Source of the DNA: Leucobacter massiliensis
GTDB taxonomy: Bacteria > Actinomycetota > Actinomycetes > Actinomycetales > Microbacteriaceae
NCBI RefSeq assembly: GCF_002982315.1
Contig: NZ_MWZD01000012.1
Coordinates: 62,001-126,000, forward strand
Length of the DNA stretch: 64,000 nt
Reading direction: 5' to 3'
The notes below the pieces were generated by a model. That model saw only the letters and a list, made by a program, of their open reading frames with translations, made no database searches and was not told the origin of the DNA. This document shows positions 17,389-26,316 of this stretch, piece after piece. Both the position numbers and the translations under genes were made by a program. How positions within the stretch are numbered: the stretch's first letter is position 1; each line of letters starts with the position of its first letter.

Positions 17389-17862
17389 GGAGCCGGGGCG
17401 CGCGAGCGCCTGGCCGCTCCCGCCCCGCAGGCCTCCCCAGGAGTGGTCCTTGTCGAAGCTGGTGAGCACCGAGGTCTGCATGTCGGCGATGCCGTCGATG
17501 GATCGGATCTGATCGAGGGCGCGCTGCGCCTCAGTGAGATCACGGCAGGTGAGCTCGACGTAGATGTCGCGAGAACCGGTGCCGGCGGAGACGCGGTTGG
17601 TGTGGGGCAGCTCGGCAAGCGCCCGGCAGACCGCCTCGATGTGCGCGGCCCGGTCGACCGAGATGAACAGGCGCAGCGCCTGGAGCCCGAGCGAGAGCGG
17701 GTTGCACAGGGCCACGAAGACGAGCATGCCACTGTCGCTCATGCGCTGCACGCGATTGCGCACCGTGCCCTCGCTCAGTCCGAGCTGGCTCGCGATGGAG
17801 GTGAAGGGACGCCTGCCGTCGCGCCCGAGCAGTGCGAGGATCGTCGTGTCGATCTCGTCCAT
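17368..17862 (-). CDS. Lrp/AsnC-family regulator
   Basis: A 164-residue regulator. The HTH is DEIDTTILALLGRDGRRPFTSIASQLGLSEGTVRNRVQRMS, and the RAM domain follows (VSAGTGSRDIYVELTCRDLTEAQ). The C-terminus carries about 25 extra residues, Gly/Ser/Pro rich, that overlap the opposite Lrp gene. The start is ambiguous: ATG 17862 begins at the conserved region, and an in-frame ATG at 17883 would add MEKGDGA. It is oriented with, and 83 bases downstream-side of, the nitrilase-BKACE gene (both minus strand, this one first), so it is a plausible regulator of that gene. Confidence 0.85.
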   Translation of the reverse strand: MDEIDTTILALLGRDGRRPFTSIASQLGLSEGTVRNRVQRMSDSGMLVFVALCNPLSLGLQALRLFISVDRAAHIEAVCRALAELPHTNRVSAGTGSRDIYVELTCRDLTEAQRALDQIRSIDGIADMQTSVLTSFDKDHSWGGLRGGSGQALARPGSSALPDV

Positions 17863-17945
17863 CGCGCCGTCACCCTTCTCCATCGCTCCGCCGCTGTCCC
17901 GGGCCGGCGGTCCCCGCGGCCGGCAAGCCAGGGACCGGCCCGCGA

Positions 17946-19487
17946 TCAGACGCGGGGGGCGCGCAGCTCGTCGGAGATCCGCAGCGCCTCCGCGATCTGC
18001 ATCCTATTCGAGGCGAGCGCACCCCGCTCGTCCACCGTGACGTCCTCGATCCCGACGCGGACCTCCGCCCCGTCCTCGATGGCGGCGCGGACGACCGCCC
18101 ACGTCGAGCCCTCGAGCCCGTGGTACAGCAGCGGTGCGGTCACCCCTCCGGCTCGCAGGGCATCCGCCATTTCGCGGCAGTCGGCGACGGCGCGCTCGGG
18201 GTCCTCATCGAGCGGCTCGATGAGGACCCGCACATTGTCGTGCAGGGTGGGTGAGGCGAGCAGCGCCGACACGTCATCCATCGACCAGACCGCGCTTTCC
18301 AGCATCATGCCGCGGTCGACCACCGCCTGCGCCGCCTCTGCGGCCCCCTCCTCGCAGAACGCGACCGAGGCGAAATCGGGCAGCCACTCCTCGGGCCACC
18401 CGGCGATCTTCGCCATGCGGTCCGCGTGTCCCGCACACGTCCACAGTCCGGTGGTCGTGCCGACGATGATGCGGGGGTCGCGCTCGCGCACCGCGCGCAC
18501 CATCGCGGCGACGTGCTCGGGGTCGATCGTCTGGCTGCCGTCCGGGGTGCGCGCGTGCGCATGCACCACATCCGCGCCGCTGCGCACGACGGCCTCGGCC
18601 TCGGCCGCGATCTCCTCGGGGGTGAGGGGCACGTGCGGGCTCTCCTCGCGCCCACGGCCGCCGTTCACGGCGGCCTTCAGGAACAGCGCCCGCGAGACCG
18701 TGTAGCGCAGGGCGATCCTGCGGTTCGCCAGCGCGGGCAGCGAGCGCCGCACGCTCGCCACCCGCTCGCTCGGGAGTTCGGCCGAGCACCAGCCCTCGTT
18801 CACCTCGCCGGCATCGGCGATGACGACGCCCATGGGGTCGACCACCTTGCTGCCGGCCACGCACTCTTCGCAGGCGTTGCCGCTCGCGACCACCCACACC
18901 GTGTTCTCGATGGCTCGGGCGCGTAGCAGCGTGCTCCAGTGGTCCTCCTTGCAGCGGCCGCGCATCCAGGCGGCGGTGACCGCGAGGATCTCGGCGCCGG
19001 CGTCGATGAGGGCGCGAGAGAGCTCGGGGAAGCGCAGGTCGTAGCAGTTGATGAGCCCGACGGCGCGGCCGGCGAGCTGGACGACCGGGGGGATCGCGTC
19101 GCCGGCTTGTACGCGCGCCGACTCCTGGTAGGCGAAGGCGTCGTAGAGGTGGAGTTTGCGGTAGCTGCCGGCGATCCGGCCGTCGGCGTCGACGGCGAGC
19201 ACCGTGTTGAAGGGACGCCGCCGCCCGCTCGGTTCGAGGCCCGAGGCGACGAGGGCGATGCGGCGGGCGGCGGCGATGCCAGCGAGGCCGTCCCGGAAGC
19301 GTTCCCAGTGAGCCTCGGCGACGGGGGCGAGCGATCCGTCGATGTCGCCGGTGTGCGCCATCGACTCCTCTGGCAGCACGAGGATCGAGACGCCGGCGGC
19401 GGCGGCCTCGGCCGCGAGCGCGTCGATGGTGGAGAGGTTCGACGCGGGGTCGGTCGTCGGCGCGAACTGTGCGGCTGCGATTCTCAA
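17946..19487 (-). CDS. bifunctional nitrilase-superfamily amidase / BKACE (beta-keto acid cleavage) fusion
   Basis: A 513-residue protein joining two enzymes without a linker. Residues 1 to about 262 are a carbon-nitrogen hydrolase with the full triad: Glu40 (LVLPEES), Lys111 (YRKLHLYD), Cys148 (INCYDLRFPE); it would hydrolyse an amide or nitrile to an acid. Residues about 267-513 are a BKACE/DUF849 domain (FLKAAVNGGRGREE; zinc motif HAHAR at 309-313; VGTTTGLW; HGLEGSTW; VGIEDV), a family that reacts a beta-keto acid with acetyl-CoA. No ATG, GTG or TTG separates the domains and no stop is present, so it reads as one product. The start is TTG 19487: GGAG lies 6-7 bases upstream and the sequence RIAAAQFAP is the normal nitrilase N-terminus. 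The frame continues upstream to 20102 only as non-coding sequence over the divergent gene. Confidence 0.82.
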   Translation of the reverse strand: MRIAAAQFAPTTDPASNLSTIDALAAEAAAAGVSILVLPEESMAHTGDIDGSLAPVAEAHWERFRDGLAGIAAARRIALVASGLEPSGRRRPFNTVLAVDADGRIAGSYRKLHLYDAFAYQESARVQAGDAIPPVVQLAGRAVGLINCYDLRFPELSRALIDAGAEILAVTAAWMRGRCKEDHWSTLLRARAIENTVWVVASGNACEECVAGSKVVDPMGVVIADAGEVNEGWCSAELPSERVASVRRSLPALANRRIALRYTVSRALFLKAAVNGGRGREESPHVPLTPEEIAAEAEAVVRSGADVVHAHARTPDGSQTIDPEHVAAMVRAVRERDPRIIVGTTTGLWTCAGHADRMAKIAGWPEEWLPDFASVAFCEEGAAEAAQAVVDRGMMLESAVWSMDDVSALLASPTLHDNVRVLIEPLDEDPERAVADCREMADALRAGGVTAPLLYHGLEGSTWAVVRAAIEDGAEVRVGIEDVTVDERGALASNRMQIAEALRISDELRAPRV

Positions 19488-19812
19488 GCGGGTCTCCGTT
19501 CTGGGGGTGGGAGCGGGTGCTGTGGGGCCGACAGCACCCGCGGGAGCGGCCTCAATTCTGTCTCCGAGGTGTCCCGTGGTACAGGACGGATTACGATTTG
19601 CGTGGTCTTGAGCCCGGAAATCCACGAAGCTCGCATTACCACCAACATTCGCCAAGACGAGGCATATGCGGTGATCAACGCCGAGCATATGATGAACACC
19701 TCCACATTGATGAGTTTGTGGAGCCCCCAACATCGTCAGTTCAGGCGTCCGCGGCCTCATCGCCGGACGCACGGGCATCGCCCGCGAACGCAGCAGGAAA
19801 GGTAACGGAGCC
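19488..19812. promoter_or_regulatory. divergent control region between nitrilase-BKACE and the Dpp-type operon
   Basis: A 325-base gap without a gene, noticeably A/T richer in its central part (about 19575-19740) than the flanking genes, as expected for two divergent promoters. Two GCATATG elements occur (near 19662 and 19684). No convincing -35/-10 pair or operator could be fixed. Both flanking genes start with TTG. The RpiR or Lrp proteins encoded nearby are likely regulators. Confidence 0.4.
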
Positions 19813-21525
19813 TTGAAACAGATCAACAGCTCGTCCCGCGCTCGGCGGGCCGCGCAGGCGGTGGCCGCGGGTGCGGCGATCGCCCTGGCGGCGGCCGGCT
19901 GCTCGGCCTCGCCCGGCGGGGGCGCAGCCCCAGCGTCCGGCGGCATCGCGGTCGTCGCGCTCACCCAGGAACCCGGCATGCTCAGCCCGATGTTCAGCAC
20001 GCAGAGCGGATCGACCCTCGCCCTCGCCTTCGTCGTCGAGCCCCTCTTCACGACCCTCGACACCGGCGAGCGGGTCGCAAATCTTGCCGCGGAGATCCCC
20101 ACTCAGGAGAACGGCATGGTGAGCGAGGACGGCCTCACCGTCACCTACACCGTGCGCGAGGGGATCACCTGGTCCGACGGCGAGCCCTTCACCACCGACG
20201 ACCTGGCGTTCACGATCGACGTCACGAAGGAGCCCGGCACCCTCGCGATCCCCGACGCGGAATACGCCTCCATCGCCTCCTACGCCGTGAAGGACCCGCA
20301 GACGATCGACGTGACCTTCACGGCGCCCCAGCCCAACTACCTGAACCTCTTCACGCAGGTGCTGCCCCAGCACCGCTTCGACGGCCCGAGCATCGCCGAG
20401 GACCATCCCGAGCTGCGGGAGCCCACCGGCACCGGCCCCTTCAAGATCGAGAAGTGGACCTCCGGAGACGAGATCGCCTTCGTCCGCAACGACAACTACT
20501 GGCGACCGGACACGCAGCCGCTGCTCGACGGCGTCACCGTCAAGATCAACCCCGATCTGACCACCGCGGTGGGCGGCTTCACCCGCGGCGAGTTCGATCT
20601 CGTCTTCGGGCTCACCGCGGGCGATCTCGACGAGGTCGCCGAAGCGGTCGAGTCGGGCGCCCCCATCGAGCTGCACGAGAAGCCGGAGAACACGGGCTTC
20701 GTCGAGTGGCTGTGGCTGAACAACTCGGACAGCGGGCAGCTCGGCACGCCGCACCCCGTGCTCGGCGATCCCGCGATCCGCGAGGCCATCGACCGCGGGA
20801 TCGATCGCGAGGGCGTGCTGAACGACGTGCTCGGCGGCTTCGGCACGCTCAGCAATTCCCTTGTCTACTCCGGCTTCGGCGGCGAGCTCACCGAGACCGT
20901 GCCTTACGACCCCGAGGCTGCGCGGAAGCTGCTCGACGAGGCCGGCTGGACCCTCGGCAGCGACGGCGTGCGCACGAAGGACGGCGTGCGCGCCTCGCTG
21001 AAGTTCCAGACGATCAGCGGCGACGAGGTGCGCGCCCTCTACCAGCAGGTCATTCAGCAGAACCTGAAGGACATCGGGATCGAGACCACCATCGAGAACG
21101 TCCCCTCCAACATCATGTTCGGCGACGCGGCCGACGGCGGCCTGCTCGCCACGGGCGACTTCGACCTCATGATGTCACGGGCGGGCAAGCTGCCCGACCC
21201 CTCGGAGTGGATGATGGAGTTCCGGACGGCGAACATCCCGGCCGGCCCCGACGCGCCCGGCTACTCCTACGCCTGGTGGAGCAACCCCGAGTACGACGCC
21301 CTCGTCGACACCGTCACCTCGGAGCTGGATCCGGAGCTGCGCGAAGAGGCGGTGCACGCCGCCAACGAGCTCTTCGCGGCCGAACGCCCGGCGATCCCCA
21401 TCTATGCCTCCCCGACCGCGTGGGCCTGGTCCTCGAAGCTGCAGGGCGTCACCGACGACTCCTGGAACGGGCCGTGGGACACCACGAGCTCGGTGCACTG
21501 GAGCTTCTCGGGAACGGGCGAGTAG
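19813..21525 (+). CDS. peptide/nickel-type ABC transporter substrate-binding lipoprotein (SBP family 5)
   Basis: A 570-residue solute-binding protein, first gene of the importer operon. A signal peptide with lipobox ALAAAGCSAS places the mature lipoprotein on the outer face of the membrane. The fold shows family 5 features: VALTQEPGMLSPMF, FTTLDTGERVANLAAEIP, YTVREGITWSDGEPFTTDDLAFT and AIRE-AIDRGIDREGV. Family 5 binds oligopeptides and many other compounds, so the ligand is not fixed; neighbouring amide hydrolases suggest an acylated amine, peptide or lactam. The start is TTG 19813 with GGAG about 5 bases upstream. The stop lies 5 bases before the permease start. Confidence 0.9.
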   Translation: MKQINSSSRARRAAQAVAAGAAIALAAAGCSASPGGGAAPASGGIAVVALTQEPGMLSPMFSTQSGSTLALAFVVEPLFTTLDTGERVANLAAEIPTQENGMVSEDGLTVTYTVREGITWSDGEPFTTDDLAFTIDVTKEPGTLAIPDAEYASIASYAVKDPQTIDVTFTAPQPNYLNLFTQVLPQHRFDGPSIAEDHPELREPTGTGPFKIEKWTSGDEIAFVRNDNYWRPDTQPLLDGVTVKINPDLTTAVGGFTRGEFDLVFGLTAGDLDEVAEAVESGAPIELHEKPENTGFVEWLWLNNSDSGQLGTPHPVLGDPAIREAIDRGIDREGVLNDVLGGFGTLSNSLVYSGFGGELTETVPYDPEAARKLLDEAGWTLGSDGVRTKDGVRASLKFQTISGDEVRALYQQVIQQNLKDIGIETTIENVPSNIMFGDAADGGLLATGDFDLMMSRAGKLPDPSEWMMEFRTANIPAGPDAPGYSYAWWSNPEYDALVDTVTSELDPELREEAVHAANELFAAERPAIPIYASPTAWAWSSKLQGVTDDSWNGPWDTTSSVHWSFSGTGE

Positions 21526-21530
21526 TCACC

Positions 21531-22499
21531 GTGGCTTCGTACCTGCTGCGGCGACTCCTGCAGTCGATCCCGCTTCTCTTCGGCATCAGCGTGCTCGTCT
21601 TCCTGCTCATGCAGATGACGCCGGGCGGGCCGATGTCGGTGGGCGAGGGCGGAGCCTCCGGCGCCACGGCCGCGCAACTCGAACGGTTGCGCGGCCGGTA
21701 CGGCCTGAACGACCCCATCCTCGTGCAGTACTTCAACTGGCTGTGGGGCGTCGTCACCGGCGACTGGGGGAGTTCGTACCAGACGGGAAGACCCGTCCTC
21801 GAGGTGATCGGCGAGCGGGTGCCGACCACGCTGATGCTGACCCTGACCGCCTTCGTCCTCTCCCTCGTCTTCGCCCTGCTGATCGGCGTGCGATCGGGAA
21901 TCCGCAAGGACGGCTGGTTCGATCACATCGCCACGGCCCTCACCTACGGCGGTCTCGCCGTGCCCGGTTTCTGGCTGGCGCTCATGCTGATCTTCATCTT
22001 CTCCTACAGTCTCGGCTGGCTGCCGAGCTCGGGTCTGCGCGATCTGCGCGCCTCGCACCACGGCGCCGGGGCGTTCCTCGATCTCGTCCGCCACCTCGTG
22101 CTGCCGGTGCTCTCACTCTTGCTCGTCTCGATCGCGGGCCTGGCCCGGCACGTCCGCTCCTCCGTCATCGAGGTGCTCGACAAGGACTACATCCGCTCCG
22201 CTCGCGCGAGCGGGCTGCCGGAGGGCGTCGTCATCCGCAAGCACGTCCTGAAGAACGCCTCCCTGCCGGTCGTCACGATCGCCGTGCTGATGCTGCCCGA
22301 GCTGTTCCTCGGCGCCGTCATCACCGAGACCATCTTCGGCCTGCCCGGCATGGGCCGCCTCTTCGTGGAGTCGGCCGATCTGCGCGACTACCCGGTGCTG
22401 CTGGGGATCCTCATGATCGCGGCCCTGCTCGTGCTCCTCGCCAATCTGCTCGCCGACCTCGTCTACAGTCGGCTCGATCCAAGGATCAGTTATGAATAG
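21531..22499 (+). CDS. ABC transporter permease, DppB type
   Basis: A 322-residue inner-membrane permease with six hydrophobic segments. The N-terminus YLLRRLLQSIPLLFGISVLVFLLMQMTPGGP is diagnostic of DppB/OppB, and the EAA-like loop reads YIRSARASGLPEGVVIRKHVLKN. It forms the channel with the next gene, which it overlaps by 8 bases. The start is GTG 21531, five bases after the binding-protein stop; the open frame upstream overlaps the binding-protein gene and is not real. No strong Shine-Dalgarno is visible, consistent with coupled translation. Confidence 0.9.
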   Translation: MASYLLRRLLQSIPLLFGISVLVFLLMQMTPGGPMSVGEGGASGATAAQLERLRGRYGLNDPILVQYFNWLWGVVTGDWGSSYQTGRPVLEVIGERVPTTLMLTLTAFVLSLVFALLIGVRSGIRKDGWFDHIATALTYGGLAVPGFWLALMLIFIFSYSLGWLPSSGLRDLRASHHGAGAFLDLVRHLVLPVLSLLLVSIAGLARHVRSSVIEVLDKDYIRSARASGLPEGVVIRKHVLKNASLPVVTIAVLMLPELFLGAVITETIFGLPGMGRLFVESADLRDYPVLLGILMIAALLVLLANLLADLVYSRLDPRISYE

Positions 22500-23397
22500 G
22501 ATCAGTGCCCCGAAAACCCGCGTCGTGCGGATCGCCCGACCCGCACGCGCCGCGCAGCCCGGGTTCTTCTCGCTCTACTGGGCGAGCGGACCGGCGCGAT
22601 TCGGCCTCGTCACCTTCGCCGCCATCCTCCTGCTCGTCGCCCTCGGGCCGGTCTTCGTGCCCTTCACGCCGGAGCAGATCGACCTCTCGGCGAAGGGGCA
22701 GGCCCCCTCGCTCGTGCATCTCATGGGCACCGACGAGCTCGGACGCGACGTGCTCGCACGGGTGCTCGACGGCGGGCGCCTGACCATCCTCGTCGCGCTG
22801 ATCGCGGTGGCGGTGGCCATCGTGGTCGGCGTGGTCGTCGGCGCGATCGCCGGCTACTTCGGCGGCTGGGTCGACAACGTGCTCATGCGGATCGCGGACG
22901 TCTTCTACTCGATGCCGGCGTTGTTCGTGGTGATCCTGCTCGTCGCGCTGATCGGTCCCGGATTCGCCTCGATCATCCTCGCGATCTCCGCCTTCAGCTG
23001 GATGACCACCGCGCGGCTGCTGCGGGCGAGCATCCTGAGCCTCAAGAAGTCCGACTTCGTGCAGGCCGCCCGGGGGCTCGGCGCGAGCGATCTGCGCCTC
23101 ATCGTCGCGCACATCCTGCCCAATGCGCTCGCGCCGATCTTCGTCGCGGCAACCCTCGGCATCGCCTCGGCCGTGCTCACCGAGTCCGCGCTGTCGTTCC
23201 TCGGGCTCGGCTTCCAAGCCCCGCAGGCGACCTGGGGCGGCCTGCTCGAAGAGGCCCAGCGGGCGGTCATCAGCGGCGGCCAGTGGTGGCGCGGCTTCTT
23301 CCCCGGGGTCATGATCTTCCTCGTCATCCTCTCCGTGAACTTCATCGGCGAGGGGCTGAACAAGGCGATCCTCGGCCGGAAGGAGCACCGCTCATGA
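22492..23397 (+). CDS. ABC transporter permease, DppC type
   Basis: A 301-residue permease. A cytoplasmic N-terminal segment of about 40 residues is followed by a first helix (FGLVTFAAILLLVALGPVFV), the DppC-typical HLMGTDELGRDVLARVLDGGR loop, and five further helices. The EAA motif is DFVQAARGLGASDLRLIVAHILPNA. ATG 22492 overlaps the previous stop, and the end overlaps the next ATP-binding gene (ATGA). It pairs with the DppB-type protein. Confidence 0.9.
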   Translation: MNRISAPKTRVVRIARPARAAQPGFFSLYWASGPARFGLVTFAAILLLVALGPVFVPFTPEQIDLSAKGQAPSLVHLMGTDELGRDVLARVLDGGRLTILVALIAVAVAIVVGVVVGAIAGYFGGWVDNVLMRIADVFYSMPALFVVILLVALIGPGFASIILAISAFSWMTTARLLRASILSLKKSDFVQAARGLGASDLRLIVAHILPNALAPIFVAATLGIASAVLTESALSFLGLGFQAPQATWGGLLEEAQRAVISGGQWWRGFFPGVMIFLVILSVNFIGEGLNKAILGRKEHRS

Positions 23398-24251
23398 ACA
23401 CGCCGCTGCTCGAAATCGACCGTCTCACCGTCGGCTTCGCCGAGCCGCGACGCGTGCTCGTCGACGAGGTGTCGCTCTCAGTGGACGCGGGATCGGCGAC
23501 CGCGCTCGTGGGCGAGAGCGGATCCGGCAAGACCCTGAGCATGCTCGCCGTCATGGGGCTGCTCCCGCCGGGGATCAGCGTGCTCGGCGGCGCCGCCCGG
23601 CTCGGCGGGGTCGATCTGCTCTCGCTCCCGCCGCGCGCCAGGCGCCGCATGAACGGCAGCCGGGTCGCGCTGATCCCGCAGGACGCCATGGCCGCGCTGA
23701 ACCCGACCCTCGACATCCAGAGCCAGTTCGAGCTCGTGCTCCGCGCGCACCAGCGCATCGGCGGCTCGGCCGCCCGGGCGCGCACGATCGAGCTGCTCGA
23801 CCAGGTCGGGATCCCCTCCGCGGCGTCGCGACTGCGCAGCTACCCGCACGAGTTCTCGGGCGGCCAGCGTCAGCGCGTCATGATCGCGCTCGCACTCAGC
23901 TGCGGGCCGGAACTGCTGATCGCCGATGAGCCGACCACCGCGCTCGACGTCACGATCCAGCAGCAGATCCTCGACCTCGTCGCGCGTCTGCGGGAGGAGA
24001 TCGACATGACGGTGCTGTGGATCACGCACGACCTCGGCGTGGTGGCCGGCCTGGCGGACCGGGTCGCCGTGCTGCGTCACGGGCGCATGGTCGAATCGGG
24101 CACGGCGGAGCAGATCTTCTATCGGCCCGCGCAGCCCTACACCCGGCAGCTGCTCGCCGCGACCCCCACCCTCTTCGACCCGGATCCGGAGCTCGACCCC
24201 GGGCCGGGGCCCGCGCCCGGGGATCCAGTCGAAGCCGGAACGGAGGCATAG
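23394..24251 (+). CDS. ABC transporter ATP-binding protein, DppD type
   Basis: A 285-residue ATPase. Walker A is GESGSGKTLS, the Q-loop is ALIPQDAMAALNP, the signature is FSGGQRQRVMIALAL, Walker B is LLIADEPTTALDVT, and the switch histidine is WITHDLGVV. The C-terminal region with YTRQLLAATP belongs to the oligopeptide-transporter ATPase group. The C-terminus is unusually rich in Pro, Asp and Gly. ATG 23394 overlaps the DppC stop. The open frame upstream of it lies inside dppC. Confidence 0.9.
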   Translation: MNTPLLEIDRLTVGFAEPRRVLVDEVSLSVDAGSATALVGESGSGKTLSMLAVMGLLPPGISVLGGAARLGGVDLLSLPPRARRRMNGSRVALIPQDAMAALNPTLDIQSQFELVLRAHQRIGGSAARARTIELLDQVGIPSAASRLRSYPHEFSGGQRQRVMIALALSCGPELLIADEPTTALDVTIQQQILDLVARLREEIDMTVLWITHDLGVVAGLADRVAVLRHGRMVESGTAEQIFYRPAQPYTRQLLAATPTLFDPDPELDPGPGPAPGDPVEAGTEA

Positions 24252-24254
24252 CGC

Positions 24255-25160
24255 ATGAACGACGCAGAAACGCTGGTCGAGGTGGAAGACCTCCGCTACG
24301 CCTACCCCGCGCGCCGCAAGCTGCTCGCCCGCAGGCGGCAGCCCGCGCTCGCCGTCGACGAGGTCGGCTTCACGATCGGGCGCGGCGAGGTCGTCGCGCT
24401 CGTGGGTGAGAGCGGCTCCGGCAAGTCGACGATCGGGCGGCTCATCCTCGGCATGCTGCGCCCGGACGGCGGCAGCGTCCGCTTCGAGGGCCAGGACGTG
24501 CACGCGCTCGGCCGCCGTGCCAGCCGTGCCCACCGCCACAACTACCAGATGGTGTTCCAGGACCCCTACTCCTCGCTCAATCCGCGCATGCGCGTCGGCG
24601 ACGCGGTGAGCGAGGCGCTGGCGATCACGAGCGAGCTGGACGCCTCGGCGCGCCGCGAGCAGGCAGAGGCGCTGCTGCGCCGTGTCCATCTCGACGCGGA
24701 GATCTTCGAGCGCCTGCCCGCTGAGCTCTCGGGCGGGCAGCGGCAACGCGTCGGCATCGCCCGGGCGCTCGCTGCACGCCCCAAGCTGATCGTCGCCGAC
24801 GAGGCGCTCGCCTCGCTCGACGTCTCGATCCAGGCGCAGCTCGCCCAGGTCTTCGCCGAGCTGAACGCCGAGGAGGGGCTGTCGATGCTCTTCATCACGC
24901 ACGATCTGGCGATGGCGCGCAGGCTCGCCTCCCGGATCATCGTGCTCAACCGCGGGCGCATCGTCGAGGAGGGCGCGACCGACGCGGTGATCCGCGCACC
25001 GCGCGACGCCTACACCCGCGCCCTCATCGACGCGGTGCCCATCGCGGATCCCGTGCTGGCTCGCGCCAGGCAGCGGGAGCGCCTCGCACGCCAGGGACAC
25101 GCCGCGCAGGAGGACACACGCTCCACCACCCCCACCACCATCGAAAGGACCGCTCCGTGA
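24255..25160 (+). CDS. ABC transporter ATP-binding protein, DppF type
   Basis: A 301-residue ATPase, partner of the preceding one. Walker A is GESGSGKSTI, the Q-loop MVFQDPYSSLNPRM is characteristic of DppF/OppF, the signature is LSGGQRQRVGIARAL, Walker B is LIVADEALASLDVS with Glu followed by Ala instead of Pro, and the switch is FITHDLAMA. It follows the DppD gene by 3 bases and overlaps the C45 hydrolase gene (GTGA), tying transport and hydrolysis into one operon. Confidence 0.9.
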   Translation: MNDAETLVEVEDLRYAYPARRKLLARRRQPALAVDEVGFTIGRGEVVALVGESGSGKSTIGRLILGMLRPDGGSVRFEGQDVHALGRRASRAHRHNYQMVFQDPYSSLNPRMRVGDAVSEALAITSELDASARREQAEALLRRVHLDAEIFERLPAELSGGQRQRVGIARALAARPKLIVADEALASLDVSIQAQLAQVFAELNAEEGLSMLFITHDLAMARRLASRIIVLNRGRIVEEGATDAVIRAPRDAYTRALIDAVPIADPVLARARQRERLARQGHAAQEDTRSTTPTTIERTAP

Positions 25161-26287
25161 CCGACAGCTTCCCATTCCACCGCTTCGCAGGCTCCCACTT
25201 CGAGGTGGGCCGTCAGCACGGGGAGGCGCTGCGGCCGAGGATCCAGCTGCACCTCGAACGCCTGGAGCGGCGCTTCGCGCGGCAGGGCTTCACGCTCGAG
25301 CAGGCCGAGCAGGCCGCCCTCGGCTACCGGGAGGGCATCCGTTCCGCCTCGGCCGGCCTCGACGAGGAGATCAACGGCCTCTCGGCGGGCGCGGGGATCT
25401 CGCTCGGCGCCGCGTTCCTGCTGCAGCTGCGCGCCGAGGTTTTCGTCGAACTCGTCGGCCGCCACGGCGCAGAGCAGGAGTGCACGACCTTCGCGATCCT
25501 GCCGGAGCGTGCCGGCAAGGGGCGCGGATTCGTCGGCCAGAACGCGGATCTGCCGGCCATGTACCACGATCTGATGACGGTGGTCCGCATCGCCGTGGAC
25601 GGTGAGCCGGAGGTGCTGATGGTCACCCCCGCCGGGCAGATCTCCTACATCGGCATCAACGACGCCGGGCTCGGCGTCTTCGCGAACTACCTCCACTGCC
25701 AGCGCTGGCGGGAGGGCTTCCCCCGTTACCTCTACACGCGCATCGCCCTGCTGGAGCGCACGGTCGCCGCCGCGGAGGAGGCGCTGCGCGGGCTGCACCG
25801 GGCCTCCTCGCGCAACATCATCATGCTGGACTCCGGCGGCCGCTCGGTCGACCTCGAGAACACGCCGGAGACGATGACCGCGCTGCACCCCGAGCACGGC
25901 GTGCTCGTCCACGCGAATCACTACCTGCACGAGGACTACGCCGTGAACGAGTCGAATCCCTGGGCCGAGAACTCGCGGATCCGGTACCGTCGGCTGCGCA
26001 CGCAGATCGAGGAGGCCGGTGCGGTGATCGGGGAGGAGGAGATCGCGGCGATGCTGCGCGACCGGAGCGATGCCGGGGACGAGCTCTCGATCCACCCCGA
26101 GGACGACCGGCGCGACATCGACCCCGAGGACCGGAACATGACGGTCACCTCGGTGATCGCGGAGCCGGGGCGCGGGCAGATCTGGGTCGCGAGCGGCCCC
26201 CCGTCGCGCTTCGCCTACCAGCGCTACGCCTTCGACGACGCGGAGCTCCGCGCCGCCGACACCGCCCTCGACCCCACCGCGGCCTGA
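25157..26287 (+). CDS. C45-family autoproteolytic acyltransferase/amidohydrolase
   Basis: A 376-residue N-terminal-nucleophile hydrolase related to isopenicillin N acyltransferase (peptidase family C45). These proenzymes cleave themselves before a Cys, which then hydrolyses or transfers amide-linked acyl groups. The likely nucleophile is Cys109 in AEQECTTFAI, followed by the family patterns GFVGQNADLP, YIGINDAGLGVFANYL, SSRNIIMLDSGG and HANHYLH. No signal peptide is seen, so it should act in the cytoplasm on the imported compound. The GTG start overlaps the dppF stop. Being encoded in the importer operon, its substrate is probably the transported amide or peptide; penicillin-type chemistry is not implied. 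Confidence 0.82.
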   Translation: MTDSFPFHRFAGSHFEVGRQHGEALRPRIQLHLERLERRFARQGFTLEQAEQAALGYREGIRSASAGLDEEINGLSAGAGISLGAAFLLQLRAEVFVELVGRHGAEQECTTFAILPERAGKGRGFVGQNADLPAMYHDLMTVVRIAVDGEPEVLMVTPAGQISYIGINDAGLGVFANYLHCQRWREGFPRYLYTRIALLERTVAAAEEALRGLHRASSRNIIMLDSGGRSVDLENTPETMTALHPEHGVLVHANHYLHEDYAVNESNPWAENSRIRYRRLRTQIEEAGAVIGEEEIAAMLRDRSDAGDELSIHPEDDRRDIDPEDRNMTVTSVIAEPGRGQIWVASGPPSRFAYQRYAFDDAELRAADTALDPTAA

Positions 26288-26316
26288 GCGGCCGCACGAG
26301 ACCACTGGAGTGACCG

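Noticed and set aside
19488-20102. Upstream extension of the nitrilase-BKACE frame (about 200 more residues)
   Set aside because: It overlaps the start of the divergent binding-protein gene and is low-complexity; a TTG with a good ribosome-binding site at 19487 gives the normal nitrilase N-terminus.
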